Below, in pieces: positions 46,969 through 59,403 of a DNA stretch of 64,000 nt. Source of the stretch: Hofstenia miamia (taxonomy: Eukaryota; Xenacoelomorpha; Acoela); NCBI GenBank assembly GCA_004352715.1, contig SCFE01000007.1, positions 2,150,511 to 2,214,510 on the forward strand, read 5' to 3'. The notes below the pieces were generated by a model. The model did no database searches. It had not been told where the DNA came from and saw only the letters and a list, made by a program, of their open reading frames with translations. Position 1 is the stretch's first letter, and the number at the start of each line of letters is the position of its first letter. The translations under genes and the position numbers were made by a program.

Positions 46969-46988
<20 letters not shown>
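44050..46988 (+). repeat. Left arm of a giant palindrome
   Basis: Reverse-complementary to 46989-49928. Paired positions sum to 93977 over the inner 1.3 kb (for example 45693/48284 and 46012/47965). A one-base offset appears at about 45360, where GCTAATTAAG pairs with the complement of CTTAAAGTAGC. Divergence is otherwise close to nil. It contains two divergent short open frames (minus 45693-45902, plus 46012-46260) without recognisable homology. Confidence 0.97.

Positions 46989-47005
<17 letters not shown>
46972..47005. repeat. (TA)n tract at the palindrome centre
   Basis: 34 bp of AT dinucleotides flanked by CC and GG, self-complementary about 46988.5. There is no unique spacer between the arms. 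Confidence 0.97.
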
Positions 47006-47008
<3 letters not shown>

Positions 47009-49928
47009 CAATAAATGTATTCAAATTATTTATTTTGAAAAATTTTTGTTATAGTATATTTATTTTTCTGTCACAATAAATTTACTCAGATCTTTTTATA
47101 ATGATGGTATCCCCATTACAAAAAGACTTTTTAGTCTTAACATACCAGTTGTCAATTTATTTGGAAGGAGTTCTGTTTTTATTTTGTAAAATTTCCATTT
47201 GAGTATCAATACTATTTAGGAAACATTCAATTAAATTTATTTTCCTTACAATGTTTAAACATTATTTTTATCTTATTTTTAAAGTTTTGAAATAAAATAT
47301 ATTTATTTTTTTCAAAAAAATATAAATGAATTTGTATACAATCTGAAGGTTTTGGTAAAGTTCAGCAAATTGGGAATGCATTTGATATTTTTAAATGTAA
47401 ACATCTTATGCCTAAGTATATAGGTAAGAGTAAGGCATCCTCATGAAGCCAATCAATAAACCAATAGCTTCTTGTCAGAAATAACTACAATTTATTATGT
47501 CTATTTGAACTCTTAGCAAGTTTGCACTTTCCTAGACACTAGATTATTGGCCATACGCGTTAATCTCAATGAGACAAACTTAAGATAAAATGCCACTCCA
47601 TGCCTTAACCCAAATCTATGGAATGTGCAAGCGTCTGAAACTCACAATTATTCGTTGTACAATTTTATTTTCATAATGTTCTAAATGTGATTCCGGCTAA
47701 TATATTTTCTATATTATCATTTTTGTTGATTTATAAGACCTAATACACTTGATTTAATCATTTTATATACTTGGGAAATGTACTGCGCCACGTTGTGTCT
47801 AATAATATTTTTGAAAAATTGCCATGCAGTGCCATCCGCGCTGTTCTTCAAAAACCAAATATGGTTGCAGTTCTGATGATTAACATAGCTTATTGTTTCT
47901 ATCAAAATTTTTAAAAAAAATTTCAAAACTTTTTCATTATAGTAGAAGACAGAGTAATTCAACACTTTTCGCTATTTATCGATAATTTACCATTGAATTA
48001 CCACATAAATTCGGTCACATTAATCATAAACTTAGTTAGTGGAAAACATAAATTGTTTTACTATGTAATGGAGAATGTTTGTGCTAAAATACGTAAAATA
48101 TGAACCAGATTTTGATGAAAACTCCGATTATTTGAAATCTATTCAAATTAATCCCTTTAGTGTTTTTGGTATATTGAATTGTAAGTTGAATGATAGTATA
48201 CTAGCTACCTTCAAATTTTTCTTTTCTTTATATAAACATTTAGTTCATGAACAGGCAATTTTTGCTTTACAGAATTTCAATTAATGTTTTGAAAACAAAC
48301 AGAATTCACACTCCAGTTGTAAACTATGTCTAAGCATGAATAAACTACTAAAGTTGTTATTATTTTAACAGGTAAGTCTTAAACTAACAAGAAAACCTTT
48401 GAACAATGTAATTAAAACAAAAAGAATTTTTAGGCAATTAAGAAACTGAATGCTAGTGTAGAGATCTTTTATCCCCATCATAACAAGCTAATGGCTAAAC
48501 CTAAAATCTTGGACTTATTCATGCTCTAGGCCTTTCTTGTTTCCTAAGTTATCCAATCCCTTATAACTCAGTGTTAAAAATGGTTGTGAATTCAATTAGT
48601 ATATAAATTTACTTAAAGTAGCAAATGCTGTGCAAAGATATGCAAATATTGAGAATACATAGAACAAGTACAACAAGTTGAGTAGCATTGAACAACCAAA
48701 GGAAATTTTATGTTGCCTATTCAAATATTGAATTTTTTAGTTTAAAATTCATGATTTTAATTCTATAGTGATTAGAATTTTCAAAAGTCATGCTTGCACT
48801 AGCAAAAAATGAACTTTAGAATAAATTAGGAACACAAAATTGTTGAATTTAAGATGAAAAATACTATATTTTTAGAATCAGATATATTTTAATTTAAAAA
48901 TTGTTGATCACTTTCAATTTATTACAAAGGTATCTTGCATGCCATTACCAATTGATTGATTATAATCAAGTAATGCATATTGCCAGTATTTGCATTAAGT
49001 TTTCTAAGCTGATTGTACTTGGATCAATCTTAAATGCAAGCAATGAGAAATATTGAACACATGCAGATGGCAAAAAATCCATGTATTCAGGAAACTATTA
49101 TCTAAAATTTAAGTTAATGAAAGCATTATTTATTTAGATATAATCATTCCTTGCTAAAATATTCACAATGTTTCTTTTAAGTTATTTTTATAGTTCATTT
49201 TCCAATATATTTCCATATTAAAGATTGTGCTAAAATCTATTACTAGAAAATTAATAAAAATGAGCATATAGCTACAATAGAATATGATTGTTAATCATTG
49301 AAAGATATTTAGATGTATCATGAGATTGTATCTACATCAGATGAAGACTATGAGGTAATATTTTGAAGCAATATTAATGTATTATTAAATTAATTTGAAC
49401 TAACATATTTGATTACTATATTGCAATTCCAATGATAATGTAAATATTGTTATGTTCTAAATTATTTATGTGTAAAGAAAATTTTAACTACTCAGATGTA
49501 GGCATTCATTCCTTAAGAAATATGATGAACATTTATTGTTCCTAAAGATATGATTTCCTGATTTCAAAATTGTGATGCTGAAATGTTTTCATAAAACATT
49601 TGGATTTCCAATTTTAAAAAAATCAAGATCCCAAAATTCATAATGTTCCTTAGCAAAAATTTAATGAAAATTCCTATTTAAATTTATAAATAATTTTGCA
49701 GTTGATTGGTGTTTGTATTAAGTTTTGATCAGGAACATAATTCATTGTTCAACAGCCTTCACTGCAGAATATGATGAAGTGAAATCAAATGAATCTGCAA
49801 TGAGTTACATTATCAGATTGTTAAATATATGGAATGTTGTGTTTTAGTATTTAATTTTGTATGACAAAAGAGATACATATATATGTTGTGACCCATCATA
49901 GTAACAAGAGGAAATTGAAATTATAAAT
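46989..49928 (-). repeat. Right arm of the giant palindrome
   Basis: Mirror copy of the left arm. It stops matching at about 49928, where the left arm stops at about 44050. The mirrored open frames are minus 47717-47965 and plus 48075-48284. Confidence 0.97.
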
Positions 49929-51959
49929 TTTATAAATACTGATCGTGTGTTTAAATCTTACTTCATCCAATACACATTAAGTTTGAACTATTGAAGCAAT
50001 AATTTAAAACTTACAATTGGTAGTCATCTGTAAATATGATATTTCTGCTCAAAAATCCTCAAATTTGGTTTTAATAAAATTTGGAGGTATTTGTTGAAGC
50101 ATACCTTAACCCTTCTACGTCCTTTAGGGGTGTTTCTGTCACCCACGGTCCTTAATTACATTGCTGAAAGACGGGAAATTCCAGTAAACCAACAAAAATT
50201 AGGCCTTTTTATATCAAACTAAATGCTTAATAATGCTAAGTAGCAGCACAGTTTAACAGCTTTATTTACAATATTAACTGCATTTGTATGACTATCGCCA
50301 TATGGGGTAACTTTATACCCTCAAGTTAATGAACTAACAAATATTAAGACACTGTATTATGACAAATCATTTTATATCTTACATTGCATACATGCAAATC
50401 TCATTTCCAATGCCTAATGTTGCTTGTAAATAGTCGAGGAAGTTGGAGATGAAGGCTCGTATTAATACGTCAGAAGCTCTGCTCATTGAAAAGTCTGGTA
50501 GTAATAATTATATTAATCCCTGTATCAAATACATATGTGACTATATGCGTCAATGGATGAGTGATTCTATTATATTAAAGAAGACAGGTCTCCACTTGAA
50601 ACAAAACGGAGAAGATGCTTTTTTCTCATGCAAATATTTACAAAGTACTACAGAAAAGTCTTACAAGCTTTGAAATTTTGTTGTAAACTGCATGCTATAA
50701 GTGAAAGAATTTATGTAGATTGAATTTATTTTATATTGAATAATATGGAATGGGCTATTATTGTGGTGATAAAACAACCGCAACTTAAGTACATCTCTGA
50801 AGCTATAATAATTATCAACAAATGTAACTATATGCTCATAGGCATTTCTTATGTTTAATAAATCTCTTATGTAAATTACTAACAATAAATTTGGATCTAA
50901 ACTAAAAAAGGTTAGCCTAAGGTTAGCTATCCAGCAATTTGGAATGTGGAGGTTTATTATCAAGTGAGTCGATCAATAGGTAAGCTAAACAAAGAAAAAC
51001 TCATATGAATAACAATAACCTGAAGACACACTTTCACTAGACAGTGCAGAGCAGTAAAGCTGATGTTAGAGCTGATATCGAGTGTAGAATGAAGATGCCT
51101 CTCAGCCAGCGATTAAATGCAATGGTGAGAGTCTCGGAACAGCTACTCATGTGCCTAAAAATTTATAAGTATTTATAGTAATAATTTACAATGCTAACAT
51201 GTACCTGTTTTTCGTTTACTATTATTTCCGTAGTTGAATTTCTTCTGCTAATCTTACACAATGTGTTAAATTTGGCTATCCAGTAACTATGTGATTTCCA
51301 TTGGAACTTTTTGCCAAATCTTTTGCCAAACATATTTATAACTTAGTTTAAAAAAGGTTCTAATTGATAATCAAAAATTAATCAAAATAAAAGTTTTTAA
51401 TATTGTCTATTTCTCTTTGTCTAACGCCAATTATGTCACACAAGTTTCATTTTCCTATGATTTGTAAACATCAATATATTTCAAAAACTACATAATCAAT
51501 AAAGTTAGCATTTGTTAGTTCTTATGGTTTTTTATAATGAGTTTTAAAGTTTTCGTAAAATACTTGTACAAATCTTGTAATCAGAATATTTTTCAAATTA
51601 TTAGCGAAGTCAAACTTAGTAAGAAAATTGTTGATGTAGAATATGAATTAATGGTGAAGGCAATTAAGGCATTTTATAAATTAGTGTAAGTATGACCAAA
51701 TTCATATATGACATTCAAACATTGTCAAAAATCATTTTAAAGACTTAACAGTTGAGATGTAATTTTATCATTCCTTTAGTTCAAAACCACAACAGAGGCG
51801 TACTTTAAGATAAGACCTTTAGAAAATTTGAAACAACAAACTAGATTGAGCAACATTTTTTACCCTTCATTAGGAAAACATCTATATATTGTGCTAAAAT
51901 CCTTCTAAATGATCAATCGAATCGCAAATAATAGGTACAAATAACATATTATTTTTGCA

Positions 51960-51960
<1 letters not shown>
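49929..51960. other. Noncoding, nothing firm
   Basis: TTAACCCTTCTACGTCC at 50106-50122 resembles a piggyBac-type end at a TTAA site, without a found mate. The open frame at 50443-50673 has no recognised homology. Confidence 0.4.

Positions 51961-52004
<44 letters not shown>
51961..52004. repeat. (TA)n microsatellite
   Basis: About 40 bp of AT dinucleotides. Confidence 0.96.
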
Positions 52005-52006
<2 letters not shown>

Positions 52007-52214
52007 TGGCATCATCAGAGTTAGCATAACAATATAGCAATGTGAATTATCAACAGAGTTGTAATGAGATGATAAAGTAGTATCTACTATTGAGTAGGTT
52101 AATGATTTCCATCCACCTTAGTTTAGAGAGCAGTTAGTAAGAGTTATAAGCAATCTCACGGTGCGTGAAAAAATGTATAATTTACTAAAGATCGAGACAA
52201 AGTAGTGTTTATCA

Positions 52215-52440
52215 TTAAAACAGCACAACTGCCTGCTAGAGGAGGCATAGGAATTCACGTGGCACTAACTGCTGAAGCAAGACAAGCTAGCAGTCATCAA
52301 ATGCATATAACGAACACTGCTGGATCAGCTTAAACCCCGGACAGGAACGGGCTTGCGCGGAGACAAGACCACCGAAAATGGCCTACGTCTGAATTTCTTG
52401 CTGCGCAACCTCCCTCATCTCCATAGCCAGTTTAGCTGCT
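52215..52440 (+). mobile_element. Possible decayed retroelement fragment in a GC-richer patch
   Basis: Within an unusually GC-rich patch for this window, the plus strand reads AQLPARGGIGIHVALTAEA, resembling the L-P-x-R-x-G-G-L-G-I motif found at the C-terminal side of some metazoan retroelement polymerases. A frame change and stop follow. Very short, so this is a tentative reading. Confidence 0.25.
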
Positions 52441-53624
52441 CATAATCATCTAGTTTAATAGAGTAATGATAATTACAGCCAAGTTATACAAGAACTAAAA
52501 CTATTATTACATCGATCGCGCACACTGTTGCCCTATATATGTGGGTAAACCCGTATCATGACAGCTCTACCAATGTCATTTGAATATTACAATTGACACA
52601 AATTCGGTATTAGGTTTCATAGTTCATATACAGTGATGGAAGTGTTTATATTTTTATTGTATTTTTATGTTCATAATGTCAAATTTATTTTCCTATCTAA
52701 GAAGTTCGATTGTTTTAATGATAATACAGTTGTTATAAAGACATATACCTATGGGACATGATTTTCCTTTTTGCCACGATAACATTATTAACCAATGTAA
52801 ATATGCTGAAATTTTATTACATATTTTCACAAAATGCTAGTAACGAGTAAATTTCATAATTAATGTATCAGCAGTCTTACTTTACTTCAATAATACATAT
52901 ATACACAAAAAAATGTTTTTTAACAGTATTCAGTATTATTTATTTATGAATTAGTCCATTTTAGCGCTGAGCACTTCATTTATGAATAGGCACTGATTTT
53001 GAGTAAGAGTATTCCTGTCCTGCCTTTCAAAATATATTTGGCACTAAGAATTGCATTTAGTGTTCAAAAGCCTAAACGGAAAGTTGAATCAAGGTTGGTG
53101 AAGATGACTGTCTATATAAAGCAAATCAAATCCAAATATCATTTATATATGCAGCCTGATTGGAAGTAATGAGTGGGTATTTTATTTGATTTACCCCCAT
53201 TTCAAATCCTCAACATTTTCCAAAATGAGCAAAGTTTAAAATCACAAATTTCTTTTTAAATTTGTTTAATCAAATACCATCACAATTTTTGACATTAGTT
53301 GAAGAATTATGGGTTACAAATGGGTATATTAAAGCAAGTCTTTGTCTTTCAGAATCAGTTTATGCCTAATGCTCTTTCAGTGCATCGAGGATCCTTAAAA
53401 CGTAGCTGAAGCAGAGGACTTTAAAATGATTACTACTAAATTGATGACAACTTGCCATAAGGACTAAGATTATCTAGTTAATTAGTAGAGAAGACAAAAA
53501 CTTATTGTAATACTTTTGAAAATAATTGTATTTTGTATTTTCCTGAATGCATTGCGAATGTTCTAAGCTACAAATCAAAGTAAAGAGATTCATGAAACAT
53601 AAAAGCAAAAATTTAGCAATTTAG
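52441..53624. other. Noncoding, nothing recognised
   Basis: AT-rich, no exon or repeat family identified. Confidence 0.5.
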
Positions 53625-53649
53625 GTATATATATATATATATATATATA
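53625..53649. repeat. (TA)n tract at gap edge
   Basis: TA dinucleotides run into the assembly gap and probably caused it. Confidence 0.9.
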
Positions 53650-54649
53650 NNNNNNNNNNNNNNNNNNNNNNNNNNNNNNNNNNNNNNNNNNNNNNNNNNN
53701 NNNNNNNNNNNNNNNNNNNNNNNNNNNNNNNNNNNNNNNNNNNNNNNNNNNNNNNNNNNNNNNNNNNNNNNNNNNNNNNNNNNNNNNNNNNNNNNNNNNN
53801 NNNNNNNNNNNNNNNNNNNNNNNNNNNNNNNNNNNNNNNNNNNNNNNNNNNNNNNNNNNNNNNNNNNNNNNNNNNNNNNNNNNNNNNNNNNNNNNNNNNN
53901 NNNNNNNNNNNNNNNNNNNNNNNNNNNNNNNNNNNNNNNNNNNNNNNNNNNNNNNNNNNNNNNNNNNNNNNNNNNNNNNNNNNNNNNNNNNNNNNNNNNN
54001 NNNNNNNNNNNNNNNNNNNNNNNNNNNNNNNNNNNNNNNNNNNNNNNNNNNNNNNNNNNNNNNNNNNNNNNNNNNNNNNNNNNNNNNNNNNNNNNNNNNN
54101 NNNNNNNNNNNNNNNNNNNNNNNNNNNNNNNNNNNNNNNNNNNNNNNNNNNNNNNNNNNNNNNNNNNNNNNNNNNNNNNNNNNNNNNNNNNNNNNNNNNN
54201 NNNNNNNNNNNNNNNNNNNNNNNNNNNNNNNNNNNNNNNNNNNNNNNNNNNNNNNNNNNNNNNNNNNNNNNNNNNNNNNNNNNNNNNNNNNNNNNNNNNN
54301 NNNNNNNNNNNNNNNNNNNNNNNNNNNNNNNNNNNNNNNNNNNNNNNNNNNNNNNNNNNNNNNNNNNNNNNNNNNNNNNNNNNNNNNNNNNNNNNNNNNN
54401 NNNNNNNNNNNNNNNNNNNNNNNNNNNNNNNNNNNNNNNNNNNNNNNNNNNNNNNNNNNNNNNNNNNNNNNNNNNNNNNNNNNNNNNNNNNNNNNNNNNN
54501 NNNNNNNNNNNNNNNNNNNNNNNNNNNNNNNNNNNNNNNNNNNNNNNNNNNNNNNNNNNNNNNNNNNNNNNNNNNNNNNNNNNNNNNNNNNNNNNNNNNN
54601 NNNNNNNNNNNNNNNNNNNNNNNNNNNNNNNNNNNNNNNNNNNNNNNNN
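53650..54649. other. Assembly gap (1000 N)
   Basis: Run of exactly 1000 N. It hides the left boundary of composite repeat copy 2. Confidence 1.
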
Positions 54650-56184
54650 ATTATATACAGAACAAATAAGTTTTGTTTAATAAACCCTAGTATTAAAAAC
54701 GTAAGTTACAATAATAATACGTTTAGTAAATAGCATTTAATTTGTGAAATGAGCTTTCTCAAACACTAGGTTTTCAAGATCAAAAATAAAGGTCTTAAAC
54801 TCCGCCAATTAGGTAGAGACGTGTGACCTAAATTGAGTCTGACTTCCAACAAAAGCCTTAAAAACCAATTGGACTTTAAAAAAGACATTAAACTAAAATT
54901 TTCAAGGTATCTTATATTTGTAATCAATATCAAATACATCTGAAAGAAAACATTTAAAGACACATGCACAAAACACAATTATTCAGATATGATTTTGAGA
55001 AAACATTGTGTGTTCTTCTCCGCACGCTCAATGCATGACGGCCATCGGGCGTCTCTCAAAGCACTTCTCAAATATCTTCTCCTTTTTCATTTTTCATAGG
55101 TTATTTTCTATTTATCTATTATTTCAAACAACAACCCACTCCACTGACAATAAATCTTGTTCATTGCAAATTTATTTGTTAATTTTTGAATTTCCAATAC
55201 TACAAAATTTTGGAACATTGTGAGATGGCTTTTTACATGTTCTATTTAGAGCTATTCAGTTACTAGCTCTTTGTTGCTATAAAATAACCGCCTTTTTTAA
55301 TAATAACCGTAGCAAACAAAATGCTCAAAATAAAAATTTTAAAAAAAGATAAAGACTTTTTATTAACATAAAAGTAAAGTATTGAATAAACAAAAACTAA
55401 ATAAACTAATTGGATTACATTAATCGTTGTTGGTATGGTGATGAACTTTCTGCAAAGCCGCGTACACTACAATTAGTAACATTTCTTTCAGACATCATAT
55501 ACTGATATTGGTATCTGAAAATTTTGGCCGTTTTTGGTTGTAACCTTAGCCGCCATATGCTTGTAATTTACAAGTTGTAAAATCTGTAGCCAGTAACTGT
55601 GGGTATCCGTGCAGCTCTAGTTCTAGTGGGAATTTCGTTCCAAATTAGTGAAATAGGATTTTGTGTTATTTTCCCATTACATGGGAAATTTTATTACCAT
55701 CAGCACCCATAAGATTCCCCTTCTCGCAGACATCATTGCCAAGAATGGCTTTAAAAATATTTTTTCATACCTAAAAAGTGTAATGCTAAATACAGAGCAA
55801 TAACCCAGTCAAAACATTTGTAATTAAAACAGCCATATGGAGTTATGTAACTCCTTTGAAAATGCGTAATACAAAATCTTAAAAACTTTCAAAATATTCT
55901 CTTTAAAAATACAAGTACAGGACTGGAAATATGTATTCGACCACCTTGCTATTTTGAATAAATAATGAACATTCTTTGGATAGAGTGTGTCTAAGATTAT
56001 AACTAAGTGTTACTTTGATTGAGAAAGGAAAATCTGTATGTCTATAAAATATTTAGAATAACAATTGGCTATTAAGTTTTAATCAAAATTTGAAAACTTG
56101 TATTGGAAAAATGTATTCGGCTACCCGAAAAAAAATCAAAATGAGCATATCCAAAAAAAAGCAAATCAATATAGGATACATAAG

Positions 56185-56559
56185 TTAATAATTTACGCAA
56201 TATAAGCACTTAGCAACAAAATTCTCTCTTCTAATATTTGGTAGGGTGCCCCTTTGAGCGAATAACAGCCTCAAGGCGATCAGGGATTGAAGCAAAAAGT
56301 CTTTCAATAAAGCATTTGGGATTGCATAAAATTCTTTCTTTATTGCAGTCCGCAGCTCGTTTTCAGTGTGAGTATGCTGTCCAATTCGATATTTGACCTC
56401 TCTCCACATATTTTTGATAATGTTAAGCTGTGAAGATTGGCCAGGCCAGTCAACAAGGATAGCAACCCCATTATTGTTGAAGAAGTTCTGCATTTCTTTT
56501 GAAGCATGACATGAACAACCATTCTGCTGATACATTGAATCAGTTGTAAGGGGTGGCAA
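56185..56559 (-). pseudogene. C-terminal half of a dead Tc1-like transposase
   Basis: The frame reads in Tc1 order: YQQNGCSCHASKEMQNFF for the second-Asp block, ILVDWPGQSSQLNIIKNMW for the Glu block, then KYRIGQHTHTENELRTAI and a C-terminal helix. The catalytic Asp after QQ is Asn (Q-Q-N-G instead of Q-Q-D-N), and the Glu of N-P-I-E-N-L-W is Lys (N-I-I-K-N-M-W). Two of the three catalytic acids are therefore gone although this half is still open, pointing to loss of activity by substitution. Confidence 0.88.
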
Positions 56560-56594
56560 GAGATCCTTTTCTAGAATCTGAACATATTAAAAGC

Positions 56595-57190
56595 NNNNNN
56601 NNNNNNNNNNNNNNNNNNNNNNNNNNNNNNNNNNNNNNNNNNNNNNNNNNNNNNNNNNNNNNNNNNNNNNNNNNNNNNNNNNNNNNNNNNNNNNNNNNNN
56701 NNNNNNNNNNNNNNNNNNNNNNNNNNNNNNNNNNNNNNNNNNNNNNNNNNNNNNNNNNNNNNNNNNNNNNNNNNNNNNNNNNNNNNNNNNNNNNNNNNNN
56801 NNNNNNNNNNNNNNNNNNNNNNNNNNNNNNNNNNNNNNNNNNNNNNNNNNNNNNNNNNNNNNNNNNNNNNNNNNNNNNNNNNNNNNNNNNNNNNNNNNNN
56901 NNNNNNNNNNNNNNNNNNNNNNNNNNNNNNNNNNNNNNNNNNNNNNNNNNNNNNNNNNNNNNNNNNNNNNNNNNNNNNNNNNNNNNNNNNNNNNNNNNNN
57001 NNNNNNNNNNNNNNNNNNNNNNNNNNNNNNNNNNNNNNNNNNNNNNNNNNNNNNNNNNNNNNNNNNNNNNNNNNNNNNNNNNNNNNNNNNNNNNNNNNNN
57101 NNNNNNNNNNNNNNNNNNNNNNNNNNNNNNNNNNNNNNNNNNNNNNNNNNNNNNNNNNNNNNNNNNNNNNNNNNNNNNNNNNNNNNNNNN
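56595..57190. other. Assembly gap (596 N)
   Basis: Run of N inside the Tc1-like element. Confidence 1.
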
Positions 57191-58586
57191 GGCATCATAT
57201 ATACCGAAGAAAGACTGTTATTAGACATTTTCAATATAAATAGACTGAAAAAACTCAGCCAATGAAATTTTTTACAGATTCTCTCATTTGATCTGAAGTG
57301 AGTGAATACATTTTCCTATAAAATATTTGCTAACTACAAGCATTGTAGCATTTCTTCTTGAGATTTAAAGTCAACATTGACGAATTCCACTTTCCCACTT
57401 TCCAAATCTAATTTAAGAATTTAAGAACACCTATGACATTCTTGGCCTTAGAATTATTTATGACAAATCATGGGTGGACGAATTCTTTTTTCTAGTACTG
57501 TATAAGACCAATAAATATCAAATTCTAGAGAGAGCAGTATCTTACTATCTCAGTACATTGAGAAACACAGTGTATATAAAATACCATGTGTCTCTACATG
57601 CATTTATGATTTCATTATTTGTAGTGTTTGCTGAGAATAAAACGTCATTTTAATATTTTTGAAAATAAATATAAATGTCACAGATTAAGGTCTTCGTCAA
57701 TACCCATAGAAGAAAACATTCTTCATTGTGTTAATAAACTGCTCACTAAATTTTGTACCAATTAATTGAGAAGATTTTTCATGAATGGAATAGTCCTATA
57801 GCCACACTTTTACATTTGCAACATGTTTGACCTTGACCTTGTTGACCCCATGACCCCTAAATTAAGTAAGACCACTAACATTTCATGTGGAACAATCCGC
57901 CAGCTAAACCATGAGAAATAATGAGGGCTCTAATACAATTTTTTGATTTTTTTATGATTTTTAAAGTCGACAACTCCTCTCCTGGTGATAGTCCCCCTTA
58001 ATGTTATTTAATAATGTTGGTTAAAATATCCGATCAATGCCATTGATGACATCTAACCCTCATTACTAATTCTAGTTTAAAAACTATGTGTGCATTTCTT
58101 AATATTTAATTACACAACAATTTATAAGTCATCAACAAAAATTTAGTGATGCATATTAGTTTACTGCATGAGTTTTTTTCAAATATCATCACCTATACAT
58201 ATACATAAATATGAGATTCAATTATTTAATTTTTAATTCGATTTTTTACAGGAATGGAACTGAAATTAACTGAAAAAATTACTAGAAATGTTATTGAAAA
58301 GATCAAAATTATTGAAAAAATGTTATTATATGTACTTTTGAAGTTTCAACTAAACCAATTTTAGTATGTAGCTGATCTGAATTATATTTTCCATTCACAT
58401 TACTCTAAGCTTGATGAACTGCTAGCAAGCTTTGGTGAAATCACACAATCCCATGGGACTTACAGATTTAACCGCAGCTACAGTGAAATTTTTACAAGTT
58501 AGGGTGATGACAGTCATTACCTAACGTGCCGAATATGGTATGGTATGATAAAATTATATACCATATTATGGATACCATAATGAGTA

Positions 58587-59403
58587 NNNNNNNNNNNNNN
58601 NNNNNNNNNNNNNNNNNNNNNNNNNNNNNNNNNNNNNNNNNNNNNNNNNNNNNNNNNNNNNNNNNNNNNNNNNNNNNNNNNNNNNNNNNNNNNNNNNNNN
58701 NNNNNNNNNNNNNNNNNNNNNNNNNNNNNNNNNNNNNNNNNNNNNNNNNNNNNNNNNNNNNNNNNNNNNNNNNNNNNNNNNNNNNNNNNNNNNNNNNNNN
58801 NNNNNNNNNNNNNNNNNNNNNNNNNNNNNNNNNNNNNNNNNNNNNNNNNNNNNNNNNNNNNNNNNNNNNNNNNNNNNNNNNNNNNNNNNNNNNNNNNNNN
58901 NNNNNNNNNNNNNNNNNNNNNNNNNNNNNNNNNNNNNNNNNNNNNNNNNNNNNNNNNNNNNNNNNNNNNNNNNNNNNNNNNNNNNNNNNNNNNNNNNNNN
59001 NNNNNNNNNNNNNNNNNNNNNNNNNNNNNNNNNNNNNNNNNNNNNNNNNNNNNNNNNNNNNNNNNNNNNNNNNNNNNNNNNNNNNNNNNNNNNNNNNNNN
59101 NNNNNNNNNNNNNNNNNNNNNNNNNNNNNNNNNNNNNNNNNNNNNNNNNNNNNNNNNNNNNNNNNNNNNNNNNNNNNNNNNNNNNNNNNNNNNNNNNNNN
59201 NNNNNNNNNNNNNNNNNNNNNNNNNNNNNNNNNNNNNNNNNNNNNNNNNNNNNNNNNNNNNNNNNNNNNNNNNNNNNNNNNNNNNNNNNNNNNNNNNNNN
59301 NNNNNNNNNNNNNNNNNNNNNNNNNNNNNNNNNNNNNNNNNNNNNNNNNNNNNNNNNNNNNNNNNNNNNNNNNNNNNNNNNNNNNNNNNNNNNNNNNNNN
59401 NNN
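58587..59403. other. Assembly gap (817 N)
   Basis: Run of N inside the second copy of the foldback-like element. By comparison with copy 1 it should hold much of the hAT-like insertion. Confidence 1.

Larger units (their letters stand above)
55916..57502 (-). mobile_element. Tc1-like transposon, both termini present, gapped
   Basis: The left end TACAGGACTGGAAATATGTA (continuing TTCGACCACC) pairs imperfectly with the right end, whose complement reads TACAGTACTAGAAAAAAGAA then TTCGTCCACC. Both include the TA target. The transposase runs on the minus strand; its N-terminal half falls in the gap 56595-57190 but is represented in copy 1 at 28314-28708. Confidence 0.8.

Noticed and set aside
46972-47005. 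TA tract as a promoter or replication origin
   Set aside because: (TA)n tracts occur at several unrelated places here. At this site the tract is simply the self-complementary centre of the palindrome.
44050-49928. The palindrome as a single transposon with very long terminal inverted repeats
   Set aside because: There is no internal region, no transposase and no flanking target duplication that I can see, so a duplication or assembly origin is more likely.
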